The notes beneath the pieces were generated by a model. It had not been told where the DNA came from, did not search any database, and was given only the letters and a program-made list of their open reading frames with translations. This document shows positions 16,575-25,399 of a DNA stretch of 44,758 nt, in pieces; position 1 is the stretch's first letter; each line of letters opens with the position of its first letter. The position numbers and the translations under genes are program-made. The stretch comes from Acidobacteriota bacterium (GTDB taxonomy: Bacteria; Acidobacteriota; CAIWXX01), in NCBI GenBank assembly GCA_016191015.1, contig JACPPM010000192.1, positions 1 to 44,758 on the forward strand, in the 5' to 3' direction.

Positions 16575-19500
16575 CTAGTAGTCGCCTCCTCGATCTCGAT
16601 CGATCCGCCTCGCTCGGTCCTTCAGTTGCCCGGTGCGCTTTTCGAGGATCTCCCGGGCGTGGACCCACATTGGGCTGGGGCGCTCCCCAAGCAGCGCGGT
16701 GAGAGAGAGTTGGTCAGCAGGATCATCCAACAGGATTGGATCGCCGAGCGCCAGGATCCCCTCCAACACCACCCATTTGCGTGGGGAGTTCAACCCCTGG
16801 AAGCTGTTCATGAGAAGTCTGATGGAGTGCAGCCTGGATCGGCATCTCAATGACCGTTGGGCAGCGCGCCTCACTTCGAACTCACCGTCCTCGAGAGCGA
16901 GCTGTCTGAGTACTTCGTCCAGTTCGGCATGCGAAGACCATCCCGCCATCTCTGCGGCTGCTTCACGAACAAGGGGATCCGGTGCTTCAGCCATCTTCCT
17001 TAGGGACCGGCCAATTGTCGCGTGATCGCCCACATGCCTCAGTGCCCGCCCGATGCTCCAACGAACCCACGATTGCCTTTCACGCGTCATGTGATCGAGG
17101 AGGAACTCATTGGCTTGGCCAGGATTAAGGTCCAGCAGAAGTTGAGGTAGTGGATCCACATCTTCCCACCCCTCCTCCATCGCCCTCGTTCCCAAGCGGA
17201 ACGCAATCTCAACGTCGCGCTTGGCAAGACCGGTGATTGCTGCTGTGATTCGGTCTGGATCGGGGGAATCTCCGAATCCCTTGAACACCTCCTCGACCAA
17301 GAATTCTCGCACGGCGCGGTCGTCAGAGTCGCCGAGAGCCTCCAATGTCAGATTGGTGACTCGCGGTCGTCCTGATTCCTGGATGTGCCGCCAAATGCTG
17401 TTAGCTATGGAAACGCGATCAGCATTGTTCCTGGCGTTGATCCACTCATGGTTAAGCAGCTGCAAGCGCAGGGCAGCTCCTACGTCGTTAGATCTAAGGC
17501 CCGACACGGACTCGCGCGCCGCTCCCACCGCCGAATCGGTCCCTATCTCGAGCAATGTCTTGAATGCGGCCCTTCGATACTTCGGCTGCGCCAGCTGGCT
17601 TCTGAGGAATTCAACTGTCACGCCATCGGAGGCTCCAAGCATCCTCAAGATCTTGACGAGCACTCCTACCTCGCTGCTTGCCGGGTCGATCCGAGTCAGG
17701 GCTTGTTGGATATCACTGACGGCATCCTTTCTGCCAGACAGGCCCAGCACCCAGAGTGCGCCGACTCGCAACATGGGATCGTCCTTCTGCAAAAAGAGAA
17801 CCGCCTCACGAACGATATCTTCGCCAAATGGTTGACTGCCAGCGAGGAGCCACTTAAGCTCACGACTGTATCCGGCTGGATACAGAAGGATTGACCGCCC
17901 AATCACGTCGCACTCCTGCAACGACGCAAGGCTCAACAGGGTAGCCCTCCGTACGACCACCGCTTCAGGTGTGTCCGGCCTGGCTCGCCCGGTTGCCATT
18001 TCGGCAAGGATCTTTCGGGTATCTGTGTCCGGGTTCACCAGTGACCAAGTTAGGCCGGCGAGAAGGAACTGAAACTCTGGCCTCCGAAGCCAGGAATTCG
18101 TCAACTGAGTTATGCCGACGCCTCCGATCTTGAAGAGAAGATCCCCTAACTGCTTGGCCTCAACGTATCCAGCAAGGCCGATGTTCGTAGCTCTTACTGC
18201 GATCCGGAGGAGCTTCTCTTCCAGGGACGTACCCGAGAGGGTCCAGATTCTCTCTAGAGTCGTCGGGGACCATGTTTTGTTGAAAGTCTCGAGCAGTATG
18301 GAGAGGCGTGGATCGTGCTGAGAAGGATCCAAGCTGAGGCATTGGTCTATCACTTGATCTAGGGCTTCGAGGAGAACGCGCGTGGTTTCGTCGTCCATTT
18401 CGTCCGGTATGGATTGATAGAGGTCGGCGAGGAACACTCGATCACTCAAGTCAAATCCGAATCTCAGACGGAGGGCAATCTGCGTCTGACCAGGTGAACG
18501 CAGCAGAAGCTCGGGCAGCCACCACTTCACGAAGAACCTAAGCATGTTGCGATTCATTCCGGGCAGAGACTCAATGGTCCAAGCGGGACTGATGCGGGCC
18601 GCAGCAGCAAGTGCCTCGGCCGCGACCAAGCCTGCTTCGTGTTTCATCCACCCCGAGAGCCTGGCGACGTCGGTCGCATCACCGTAACGACGGATGCATC
18701 GGCAAAGCGGTCTGAGAGCTTCATCCCGTGGATTGCCGAGTAGCCGATCCCTGTGCTTCTGCCACATCTCGGAACCGATCGGCATAGGCATGCTCGCCAG
18801 CAGGAATGCGAGCTGATCGAGAAGTGGGGATGACGGTTCGGAGTTGGAGAGCTCACCATCCAACCACCCCGGGTTCTCCTGTATACAAGCACGGAGCGCT
18901 CCCCATGACATCAGATGGCGATGAACCCATTCCTGACCCTGTTCGGACTCCAACCCTGCCGCGTTTCGGGAATGGATCTTCCAGAGACGATCCAAGATGG
19001 ACTCATCGCCGACACCATGCTTGGCCAGAACCAACATGGACGCCTCCTGCATCACCTCGTGCGGATCGAACAACCAGTCGAGCGCAGCCCTCAGGACAGG
19101 CTCCTGCTCCCACTCCGCTATCAGATGCATGGTCGACGCTATCAGGTAAACACACACATGCTCCGTCCGGTCGGTGACGTTCCGCAGCCGACTCTCGAGA
19201 AGCGGAATCATCCTAGAACCGAGTCGTGGAAGCAGGTTCTTGTACGTCCAATCGGGGTACCTGGCCTCGTATGTTTCGATCAGAGAAAGAGCGTCGGGGA
19301 TCAACTGCATCCTCCTATCGCAGAGTATCCACACCAGGTCCTCCAACAGGCGATCGGTGATCAGCAACTCTCGTCGCGCGGGCATCTCGTCGATGGAGCG
19401 GACCCGCTCCACGAGCTGAGATGTCGTGATGGAGTTGTTGCGGCGCTGTTCTATGAGACCCTTTGCTATTGACCAAACCAACAGGCGGTTGTGCCACATC

Positions 19501-21191
19501 TCCACTCGACCCTCATCTACTAGTCGCGTGAGCCATCCTGCCGCCTCGAGATGGCTCTGGATTTCGTCAGTGATACCAACCTCCGCGAGAGCAGTCTGAG
19601 TCCAGGGGTAAGAGGTCTTCGGGTCGAGTATCGTGAGCGCAAGAGCACCGAGGCGTGCCGCGGAACCGGGGAGGATCGGCCCCCGACGGTACTCTTCTAT
19701 GCGGCCCCAGAACTTCTCAATGATCTGATGCTCCAAATTGGGGTGCCATCCCTCCGACTCGGCAAGATCACAAAACAGCTTCGCAAGGAGTGGTCGTCGG
19801 AGAGTGTTGTTCAGCCTCAGCGGAAGACGCGTCCAGTCGTGGCCGTTGAGTTCGAGATAGACATGCATTTCTTGGTTGGTAAAGTCGTCGACTCTGAGAA
19901 GAGACGCCTGTTCGGGATGGGACCTCGCTACTGCCCGACCGATCTCCAAGGTTGTGCCCAATCCCAGGTGGAATCCCGGCCAATCCGAGGTTCTTTCGAC
20001 GAGAGCGTGGGCCTCCTCGGGGTCTCGCACATCATCAAGAAGGACTGTTACTGAAGGCGTCTGAGTGAGGCCGCCTGCCGAGGCTAATCGAGCGGGTAGC
20101 TCGTGCAGCGGTGGGGATGCGGCGCGACCGAGCATTTCTTGCCAGATGACTCTTGCCGCTTCATTGAGGTCGTCATCGACGTTACCGGTGGCCCTGACGA
20201 AAACCACTAGACTGCCGGGCGCACTCATCACCTTGCCTACGGCACAGAGACGCCATGTCTTCCCTTGCCCGCTCTCGCCAGCGACCACCAGCACGGACGT
20301 AGAGGCTGACCAAGTCGGCTGAGGCCGCACGTCCATTTCCGGACGGTAGTGATTGCGTCGAAAGGACCTTTCCAACCATCGGATTTGGGTCTCGCTTAGC
20401 CTAGCTAGGTCACCGAGGGATTGTCCCGTCAGCCCAACCTTCGAGAGCAACTCCTGCGCCGTGACCCGAGTCTCACCTCTCCCCCCCAGTTCCAGGATGA
20501 GGCCGCAGAGTTCCCTGCGCTTCACATCTATATCTTCCCGAAATGTTATGAGCTGTGACAGTAGGCCCCCGATATCTCGCTCAAGATCTGCGATGGTGCG
20601 CTGACCATGGAACTTGAACCGGGAGAGCAAGTGCCACAGCTTTCGATATGTGACTTGAGACGACTCTCCGTAGACGCGATCCCCTAGGACCTCCCTCACG
20701 CGATCAGCTATCCATATGAAGAAATCACGCTCTGTCTGCTTCACTCCGTTCCCGAACTCCTGAAGAGTCTTAGGATCCAGGGCGGAGAGCCCATCGTCTG
20801 GAACCATCTGGCAAAGTTGTTCGAAGAACTGCATTCCGTTGGTCCATTGACCCCTGCGCCCTTCGGTGACAAACCTATACTCGACCAAATCACCCAGATT
20901 CGAGTCATCCACGGCCAGGTATAGATCCGGCAAAACTCTTTCCACAAGATCGACCAGGGACCAAGTTCCCTGCGAGGACTTCGCTTTCCACTGCTCGACG
21001 ATGCGTCGGTGAGGACTCTGCACCTGGATGTCGCCGCCGCCGTGTCGGGGCTCGAGTATGAGCGAGGTGCTCTCAATCTCGCCGGTGTCGGTCACCGGCA
21101 AGTCAACGCAGAGGTAGGCCGCCCAGTGGATACTCCCCAGAATCTGGTAGAGGATGCCATAGATCGCGGCAGATCCTCCGGATTGCGGCAC
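16575..21191 (-). CDS. STAND-type NTPase with Cap4/DUF4297-like nuclease N-terminus and helical repeats (Avs-like)
   Basis: A 1538-residue protein starting at GTG 21191 behind GGAGGAGG. Residues 4-20 (GGSAAIYGILYQILGS) and GGDIQV at 52-57 followed by VEQWKAK (65-71) look like a PDDEXK nuclease of the DUF4297/Cap4 kind, with D54 and Q67-x-K69 as likely catalytic positions. A P-loop follows, Walker A GESGQGKT (305-312) and Walker B VTVLLDD (381-387). The remaining ~1000 residues contain HEAT-like helical repeats (for example VGALWVLGLSGRKDA, LVREAAAEMAG). This nuclease-NTPase-repeat order is that of Avs antiphage sensors, which recognise a phage protein with their repeats and then cut DNA. The ligand here is unknown. 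It ends unit C. Confidence 0.82.
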   Translation of the reverse strand: MPQSGGSAAIYGILYQILGSIHWAAYLCVDLPVTDTGEIESTSLILEPRHGGGDIQVQSPHRRIVEQWKAKSSQGTWSLVDLVERVLPDLYLAVDDSNLGDLVEYRFVTEGRRGQWTNGMQFFEQLCQMVPDDGLSALDPKTLQEFGNGVKQTERDFFIWIADRVREVLGDRVYGESSQVTYRKLWHLLSRFKFHGQRTIADLERDIGGLLSQLITFREDIDVKRRELCGLILELGGRGETRVTAQELLSKVGLTGQSLGDLARLSETQIRWLERSFRRNHYRPEMDVRPQPTWSASTSVLVVAGESGQGKTWRLCAVGKVMSAPGSLVVFVRATGNVDDDLNEAARVIWQEMLGRAASPPLHELPARLASAGGLTQTPSVTVLLDDVRDPEEAHALVERTSDWPGFHLGLGTTLEIGRAVARSHPEQASLLRVDDFTNQEMHVYLELNGHDWTRLPLRLNNTLRRPLLAKLFCDLAESEGWHPNLEHQIIEKFWGRIEEYRRGPILPGSAARLGALALTILDPKTSYPWTQTALAEVGITDEIQSHLEAAGWLTRLVDEGRVEMWHNRLLVWSIAKGLIEQRRNNSITTSQLVERVRSIDEMPARRELLITDRLLEDLVWILCDRRMQLIPDALSLIETYEARYPDWTYKNLLPRLGSRMIPLLESRLRNVTDRTEHVCVYLIASTMHLIAEWEQEPVLRAALDWLFDPHEVMQEASMLVLAKHGVGDESILDRLWKIHSRNAAGLESEQGQEWVHRHLMSWGALRACIQENPGWLDGELSNSEPSSPLLDQLAFLLASMPMPIGSEMWQKHRDRLLGNPRDEALRPLCRCIRRYGDATDVARLSGWMKHEAGLVAAEALAAAARISPAWTIESLPGMNRNMLRFFVKWWLPELLLRSPGQTQIALRLRFGFDLSDRVFLADLYQSIPDEMDDETTRVLLEALDQVIDQCLSLDPSQHDPRLSILLETFNKTWSPTTLERIWTLSGTSLEEKLLRIAVRATNIGLAGYVEAKQLGDLLFKIGGVGITQLTNSWLRRPEFQFLLAGLTWSLVNPDTDTRKILAEMATGRARPDTPEAVVVRRATLLSLASLQECDVIGRSILLYPAGYSRELKWLLAGSQPFGEDIVREAVLFLQKDDPMLRVGALWVLGLSGRKDAVSDIQQALTRIDPASSEVGVLVKILRMLGASDGVTVEFLRSQLAQPKYRRAAFKTLLEIGTDSAVGAARESVSGLRSNDVGAALRLQLLNHEWINARNNADRVSIANSIWRHIQESGRPRVTNLTLEALGDSDDRAVREFLVEEVFKGFGDSPDPDRITAAITGLAKRDVEIAFRLGTRAMEEGWEDVDPLPQLLLDLNPGQANEFLLDHMTRERQSWVRWSIGRALRHVGDHATIGRSLRKMAEAPDPLVREAAAEMAGWSSHAELDEVLRQLALEDGEFEVRRAAQRSLRCRSRLHSIRLLMNSFQGLNSPRKWVVLEGILALGDPILLDDPADQLSLTALLGERPSPMWVHAREILEKRTGQLKDRARRIDRDRGGDY

Positions 21192-21210
21192 TTGCGGGTC
21201 CTCCTCCTGT

Positions 21211-21841
21211 TCAGCCGCTCGACTGGTAACTTAGCATATCTCCAAGTTTATCCTGATACGTTCTCCATCCGGAGTTCGGTCCCCCCGGGAGAGAGACTGC
21301 GCGTTGCTTCGAACTCCTCATGCAAACGGTCCCCCCTACCCACTTCATGCACACGGCTCCGCGCCCTCTGTTCGGGTAGCATAGCCACGGATGTCGCTCC
21401 ACCGGTCGAGTTAGGGGCGATCCGTTCGGGTGGAGGTGAGAATAGCGAGCGCAATCCAGAAAGTACTTACCGCCCACGACCGGGATCCCGCCGTGCCACC
21501 GATTGAAAACGTGCGCATCCGCGCCATTCACCTCTCGCCTCCAAGGAGCAAGGTCCTCGCGCGGCGTCTCGCGGAGCATATGGTAGTCATTCGACATGTC
21601 GAAGACAGCGTGGACGACGAGGCCACTATCAGCGACCGCCTCCCCGACTGGGTCGAGGAATTCGGCCAGTTCGGCATCGCCAAGAAAGAACGGGCACGCG
21701 CGTCATGTCACGCAACAGGAACTGACATAGAGCCAGTTCGTACTCAAGCCCAGTCAGCCAGCTCACCCCCGTTGGTACCAGTCGTTCGAATCCGTTCACA
21801 GGTGAAAATGAAAATTGAAGAACCGGCCGTCGGCGGCTCAT
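21211..21841 (-). pseudogene. Unknown gene interrupted by a +1 frameshift
   Basis: Two minus-strand frames join to one plausible protein of about 209 residues. The first runs from ATG 21841 (SPVNGFERLVPTGVSWLTGL, then YELALCQFLLRDMTR) to about 21690; the second, one base offset, continues with FFLGDAELAEFLDPVGEAVA and later RWHGGIPVVGGKYFLDCARY, ending at 21211. The composite starts 42 bases after the upstream gene stop and ends 20 bases before the STAND gene, so it fills an operon slot exactly. The switch lies near a run of C and T (CCCGTTCTTTCTTGG), so a sequencing error, a recent mutation or programmed frameshifting are all possible. No family is recognised. Confidence 0.62.
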
Positions 21842-21882
21842 TGATTCATGTCCGTGTTCGAAGGGGCGTTGCTCCATGCACG

Positions 21883-22782
21883 TCAGACGGAGCTGAACAG
21901 TTCGTGAACGATGTGAATTGGCGTGAAACTGGCGATCTTGCGTGAGTACATGAAGTACCGTGCGCCCCTGCTGGTGTTCGGCGGGAGAATCGCTGCGCCT
22001 TTCAGAATATCTTTCGGACGGGCTTCGTGGAATAAGAGTTCGGCTTCTTTCGGAATTGGCACAGCCTCGACGTCCCAGAGAGCATCGCCACAGGTTATCC
22101 ATCCGGCCCGTGCCATGGCGCGCAACTGAAGAAGATGTCCGTAGGCGTGGTCGATTCTGCCGCGCGTCACAGTCGCGGAGAATCGTCCCCCCAGTACCGA
22201 AACAAGTGTGAGATAGGACCTCAGCACGCCAGCACCGTGGCCATCGGATGTTGCGATGTCCCGAGTCGTACACCAGTGTTCCCATACCGGTCCGCCTTTC
22301 TTGGCAAGATAAACAGGGTGATCGTAGTCTTGACGACGGTCGTCCTTCTTGGGATCGCCCGGATCTTTTGCCTTCCGATCGAGAATATGGCCGCGTGACG
22401 CTCCCTCCACGTAGCCGACGAATGAGTGTCGTTTCATTGCTTCGGAGGCGTGAGTGCTTTTCAGCGCTACAGTCTTGACGATCGGGCCATCGCAGTGGCT
22501 GAAGGTGGGCACGTAGCTCTTCCTGGCAGAATCATAAGTAATTCCGGCCCATCCCGGGCGGCCCTGTTCGTCACGAAATAGTCCGGCGGCAGCGACAAGG
22601 TGGCACAGGACGTGCCAACTCCCTCGGCCGCCTGATCTCGTTCCAGGGCCACCGCAGGTCAGCACAAGGTTCCAATCGACAAACATTCTCTGCGATTTGC
22701 CAAAGTTGGTGCGGGAGTCGACAAGATTTCCGGATACGTCGGTTTCAAATTGATACAGTCCACGTTTGGGCATGTTCTTCAC
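21883..22782 (-). CDS. Unknown protein coupled to MfnB-like enzyme
   Basis: A 299-residue product from GTG 22782, whose start overlaps the MfnB-like gene stop by four bases (GTGA); an ATG nine bases later is an alternative. It contains conserved-looking aromatic and histidine-rich motifs (SHCDGPIV, GPVWEHWCTTRD, ATSDGHGAGVLRSY, GRIDHAYGHLLQL) that could form a metal or nucleotide site, and no signal peptide or membrane helix. I do not recognise the family. The overlap implies it acts with the MfnB-like protein. Confidence 0.75.
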   Translation of the reverse strand: MKNMPKRGLYQFETDVSGNLVDSRTNFGKSQRMFVDWNLVLTCGGPGTRSGGRGSWHVLCHLVAAAGLFRDEQGRPGWAGITYDSARKSYVPTFSHCDGPIVKTVALKSTHASEAMKRHSFVGYVEGASRGHILDRKAKDPGDPKKDDRRQDYDHPVYLAKKGGPVWEHWCTTRDIATSDGHGAGVLRSYLTLVSVLGGRFSATVTRGRIDHAYGHLLQLRAMARAGWITCGDALWDVEAVPIPKEAELLFHEARPKDILKGAAILPPNTSRGARYFMYSRKIASFTPIHIVHELFSSV

Positions 22783-23954
22783 CCACGCTTTTCCCTGGGG
22801 TCGGCCTCTTCGAACTCTTGCACTAGACCCCTAACACGCGGACGCTTGATGTCGTTGCTCTTCCGAATACCGCTGCTATGACGGGCGGCACCGCCGAAAC
22901 AGATGAGATCGACTCGTGATTTGACGTAAGGCTTGATTTCAGCACATCGGATCGACCCCGCAATCCAGAACTCGATGCCTTTGTGGTGGGCTGTGTTGGC
23001 CAGTTCCAGCGTATCATTCTCCGAGTAATAGTCCCGGTAACGGCGCCCGGCATGCTTTTCGAAAGTGTCGATCAAGATTCCCTGCCACTTCGCCTTGGAT
23101 GTGAGTTCGATCGCGCGATGAGCAATTTCCATGGGGCGATCACCGTTTGACTCTACGCCGATATCAGGGAAAAACACGGCGACGAGTGGATAACGAGGGG
23201 GATCGTTCAGCGGCTTGGGAAGGAGCCTTTGCGCGGTCGCTTTGTCAACGAAAGAACGCACGAGCTTCATCTGGCGAGAAACCTCGGCGCCTGCCATATC
23301 TTGTTTTGTGATGTCAAGATTGGCGAATCCGACCTTGATCACATCGGCACCGGCATGGATGGCCGCCACGACCTTCGAAGCAGTGAGGGCGGCAGTGGAA
23401 CGTGTATCCACTTGCCCGGTCTTCGCGGACCGAACAATCTGGGGACTTTCGGAAACATTGGTCGAGACATAGACATATTCACCAATCTGTTTGCGGATGG
23501 AGAAGATTTCGTCAACCGACGCAGGTCCTAACGCCTGCTCAATGTGTTCGACATCCACGACGACGCGATCGTATGCGACTAGAGTGGGGATCTCCTGACC
23601 TTCAAAGCCGCTGATCAGACAGAGGGAGTTCACCGGGCGGGGGTTCGCCGAGCCGGTCCAGGCGCTCATCCGGAAACCGTGTCGGTGATGTGAACCCCGT
23701 CCAGATGCGTCGATGGCCGCGCGACGTAGCTCGAGAAGTTTGCGGCCTCCTGGATCCACGTACCGGAGTGCTTCGTTGATTGTTTTCCAGCGACGCTTGT
23801 TATCCCGGGAAATCCGCTGAATTTCGCGGATGACTTGGCTTCCCGCATCGATGGCCGCTTGGAGTGCCAAGCCGCTGTTTTCAGGGGTTCCGACTTTGAG
23901 AAGAATGCTGAGATCGGTAGGGCCACGTTTGACGAGATACTTGTGTCTGGGCAT
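22779..23954 (-). CDS. MfnB-like (5-formylfuran-3-yl)methyl phosphate synthase-related TIM-barrel protein
   Basis: A 391-residue protein from ATG 23954 (AAGGGG five bases upstream). The C-terminal ~240 residues match the MfnB/UPF0264 barrel, with HAGADVIKVGFA (~200-211), GILIDTFEKHAG (~292-303), IAGSI (~331-335) and LICFGGAARHS (~350-360). MfnB converts two glyceraldehyde-3-phosphate to the furan precursor of methanofuran using a Schiff-base lysine. Here the N-terminal half (~150 residues) is an unusual extension, and the expected first lysine site is not clear, so activity may differ. It sits among genes for a modified peptide and a STAND sensor, with no other methanofuran gene in view. Confidence 0.75.
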   Translation of the reverse strand: MPRHKYLVKRGPTDLSILLKVGTPENSGLALQAAIDAGSQVIREIQRISRDNKRRWKTINEALRYVDPGGRKLLELRRAAIDASGRGSHHRHGFRMSAWTGSANPRPVNSLCLISGFEGQEIPTLVAYDRVVVDVEHIEQALGPASVDEIFSIRKQIGEYVYVSTNVSESPQIVRSAKTGQVDTRSTAALTASKVVAAIHAGADVIKVGFANLDITKQDMAGAEVSRQMKLVRSFVDKATAQRLLPKPLNDPPRYPLVAVFFPDIGVESNGDRPMEIAHRAIELTSKAKWQGILIDTFEKHAGRRYRDYYSENDTLELANTAHHKGIEFWIAGSIRCAEIKPYVKSRVDLICFGGAARHSSGIRKSNDIKRPRVRGLVQEFEEADPREKRG

Positions 23955-24235
23955 GATCACCCCTTAGAAAAGTGGTTGTTCCGACGTCGGAGTGGGATAC
24001 CCCAACATGTTGCGTTCGAAAGGCGCGATGGGGTGGGATCGGGGTGGCAGTGGAGGAGGTGAAGTATGCCGAGAGGAGCACATCCCAGCAGCTCGCCACG
24101 GCTATTCCTTCGCCGTGGCTCGCCTGAGGCCGCTCTGCGCCCACGTGATGGGCGCTCCTGGCTCTCCGGTTTCGTTGCTGCCGGGTCGCCTCCCCGGTTT
24201 GAAACTACTCCCACAAAAGCGCGATCCAACACAAC
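23955..24235. other. Gap with hairpin and an uncertain 91-codon frame
   Basis: An inverted repeat of eight bases (GCCACGGC at 24095-24102, GCCGTGGC at 24112-24119) around a nine-base loop could form a hairpin in the transcript, with no following T-run. A minus-strand frame from TTG 24232 stays open to 23957; it begins three bases after the preceding gene and its stop overlaps the GTG at 23960, which is suggestive, but its arginine-rich composition and weak start make it doubtful. Confidence 0.4.
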
Positions 24236-25102
24236 CTAATGTGCATCGACCTGAATGATTTGCAGCGCGGTCGAGTATGCATGGCCCTCCACTGCATAGT
24301 AGAGTTGCAGTCGACCCGCCACAGTCGGCTGCAGGTCGTCGATGACCCATTCGATTGGCGCCCACGTGCGGACATCCCGCACCCTACTCCCGAGCACATG
24401 ATAGCCTGGTGTGAGGGGATCATCGGCCGGCATGGTCCAGAGGGGAACGCTCTTGGTTAGCTTACAGGTCGGGGGGACCAGAAGGATGATCTGCACCGAT
24501 CGAAGGCCCATGCCCTTGTGAAGAAAGGCCTTGATTCGGATCCGGGCACACTTGCCGACCTCCCATGCGGTCGAGCCAGCATCGTCAATTAGGTCAAGGT
24601 CGGGAAGTGAGAGCCGGGAAATATCCCGAAAGCTCAAGAGCGCACGCACCAAGAGCGCGATGCCTACAATGAACGGCAGAAAGACGAGAAGTCCCGCCGG
24701 AGACGGTCTAGCGGGCGGCATTGAGGCATTCCCGGCCATCTTGGAAAGAACGGCAGCGCAAATGAAAAAGCCACCCGGATAAAGTACAGCCCCTCGGACA
24801 CCTATTCTTCCCGAGGTCTGGCGGACCGCCTTCAGGGCGGCTTGGCACTCCCGTACCTCGCGGTTCATTTCGCATAGCTGTTGGTCTGGCGTACAGCTCG
24901 CCCTGAGCCCGGATTGGAGCCAAGCTATTCTCTCTGCGATCCTCTTTCGACTACGCGCAACTGAGGCACCGGCTACCGCGCGGGCGGGGCCAAGCAGCGA
25001 GAGCGAAAGAGCGCAAACGGCAACGAGGGTTGCAACAAGAGTGATGGAGAGGCGGAAAACGGTTTCATACAAAGCGGGTAGATGGCGCAGGACAGAGTCC
25101 AT
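24236..25102 (-). CDS. Membrane protein with C-terminal soluble domain
   Basis: A 288-residue protein; ATG 25102 follows AAGGAGG at six bases. Membrane helices lie at ~16-38 (ITLVATLVAVCALSLSLLG), ~104-122 (GAVLYPGGFFICAAVLSKMA) and ~136-157 (GLLVFLPFIVGIALLVRALL), with a charged helical loop between the first two containing three cysteines. The last ~120 residues form a soluble, beta-rich domain (SVQIILLVPPTCKL). No transporter family is recognised. Placed directly downstream of the precursor peptide, it could export or sense the peptide product or give immunity (inference). Confidence 0.75.
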   Translation of the reverse strand: MDSVLRHLPALYETVFRLSITLVATLVAVCALSLSLLGPARAVAGASVARSRKRIAERIAWLQSGLRASCTPDQQLCEMNREVRECQAALKAVRQTSGRIGVRGAVLYPGGFFICAAVLSKMAGNASMPPARPSPAGLLVFLPFIVGIALLVRALLSFRDISRLSLPDLDLIDDAGSTAWEVGKCARIRIKAFLHKGMGLRSVQIILLVPPTCKLTKSVPLWTMPADDPLTPGYHVLGSRVRDVRTWAPIEWVIDDLQPTVAGRLQLYYAVEGHAYSTALQIIQVDAH

Positions 25103-25177
25103 TGGGTGCCTCCTTTGTTATGTCGGCCGGCGTATGGGGCAGCAAATTTTCGCCCTGTTAGAAGACGCAACACCGAT

Positions 25178-25227
25178 TGCCTGAATGCGAACGGACCCCC
25201 GGGCAAGTCCTCGTTCGCATTCAGGCA
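25178..25227 (-). promoter_or_regulatory. 16-bp perfect inverted repeat after the precursor-peptide gene
   Basis: TGCCTGAATGCGAACG (25178-25193) is an exact reverse complement of 25212-25227, with an 18-base loop. In the minus direction it lies 19 bases after the precursor stop and before the membrane-protein gene. There is no poly-T tract, so it is not a classical terminator. Such intercistronic stems often protect the upstream message and lower expression of downstream genes, which would favour high output of a RiPP precursor. Confidence 0.7.
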
Positions 25228-25246
25228 TCGTCAAAAGCGGTTCACC

Positions 25247-25399
25247 TCATTGAAGCAGGCAACCGCAACACTGTTCGTCGTTGATGCAAACGCAGGAGCA
25301 GAGCCCTTCGCCGATCTCATTGTTTTCAGGGAACATTAGCTCGGTTTCGGCGAGGATCTGCGGGTCAGCTGGAACCAGTTGCACGTCTGGCTCACTCAT
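25247..25399 (-). CDS. Cys-rich RiPP precursor peptide (50 aa)
   Basis: The 50-residue peptide has an acidic N-terminal leader (~1-31, with ETELMFPENNEIGEG) and a C-terminal core GLCSCVCINDEQCCGCLLQ carrying six cysteines in 14 residues (34, 36, 38, 44, 45, 47). AAAGGAGG lies about nine bases before the ATG. It overlaps the end of the radical SAM/SPASM gene by eight bases. Short acidic leader, Cys-rich tail and an adjacent SPASM maturase together mark a ribosomally made, post-translationally modified peptide, most like ranthipeptide or sactipeptide precursors, where the enzyme makes thioether links to cysteine. The exact modification is unknown. The core lacks the regular spacing of the SCIFF family. 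Confidence 0.85.
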   Translation of the reverse strand: MSEPDVQLVPADPQILAETELMFPENNEIGEGLCSCVCINDEQCCGCLLQ

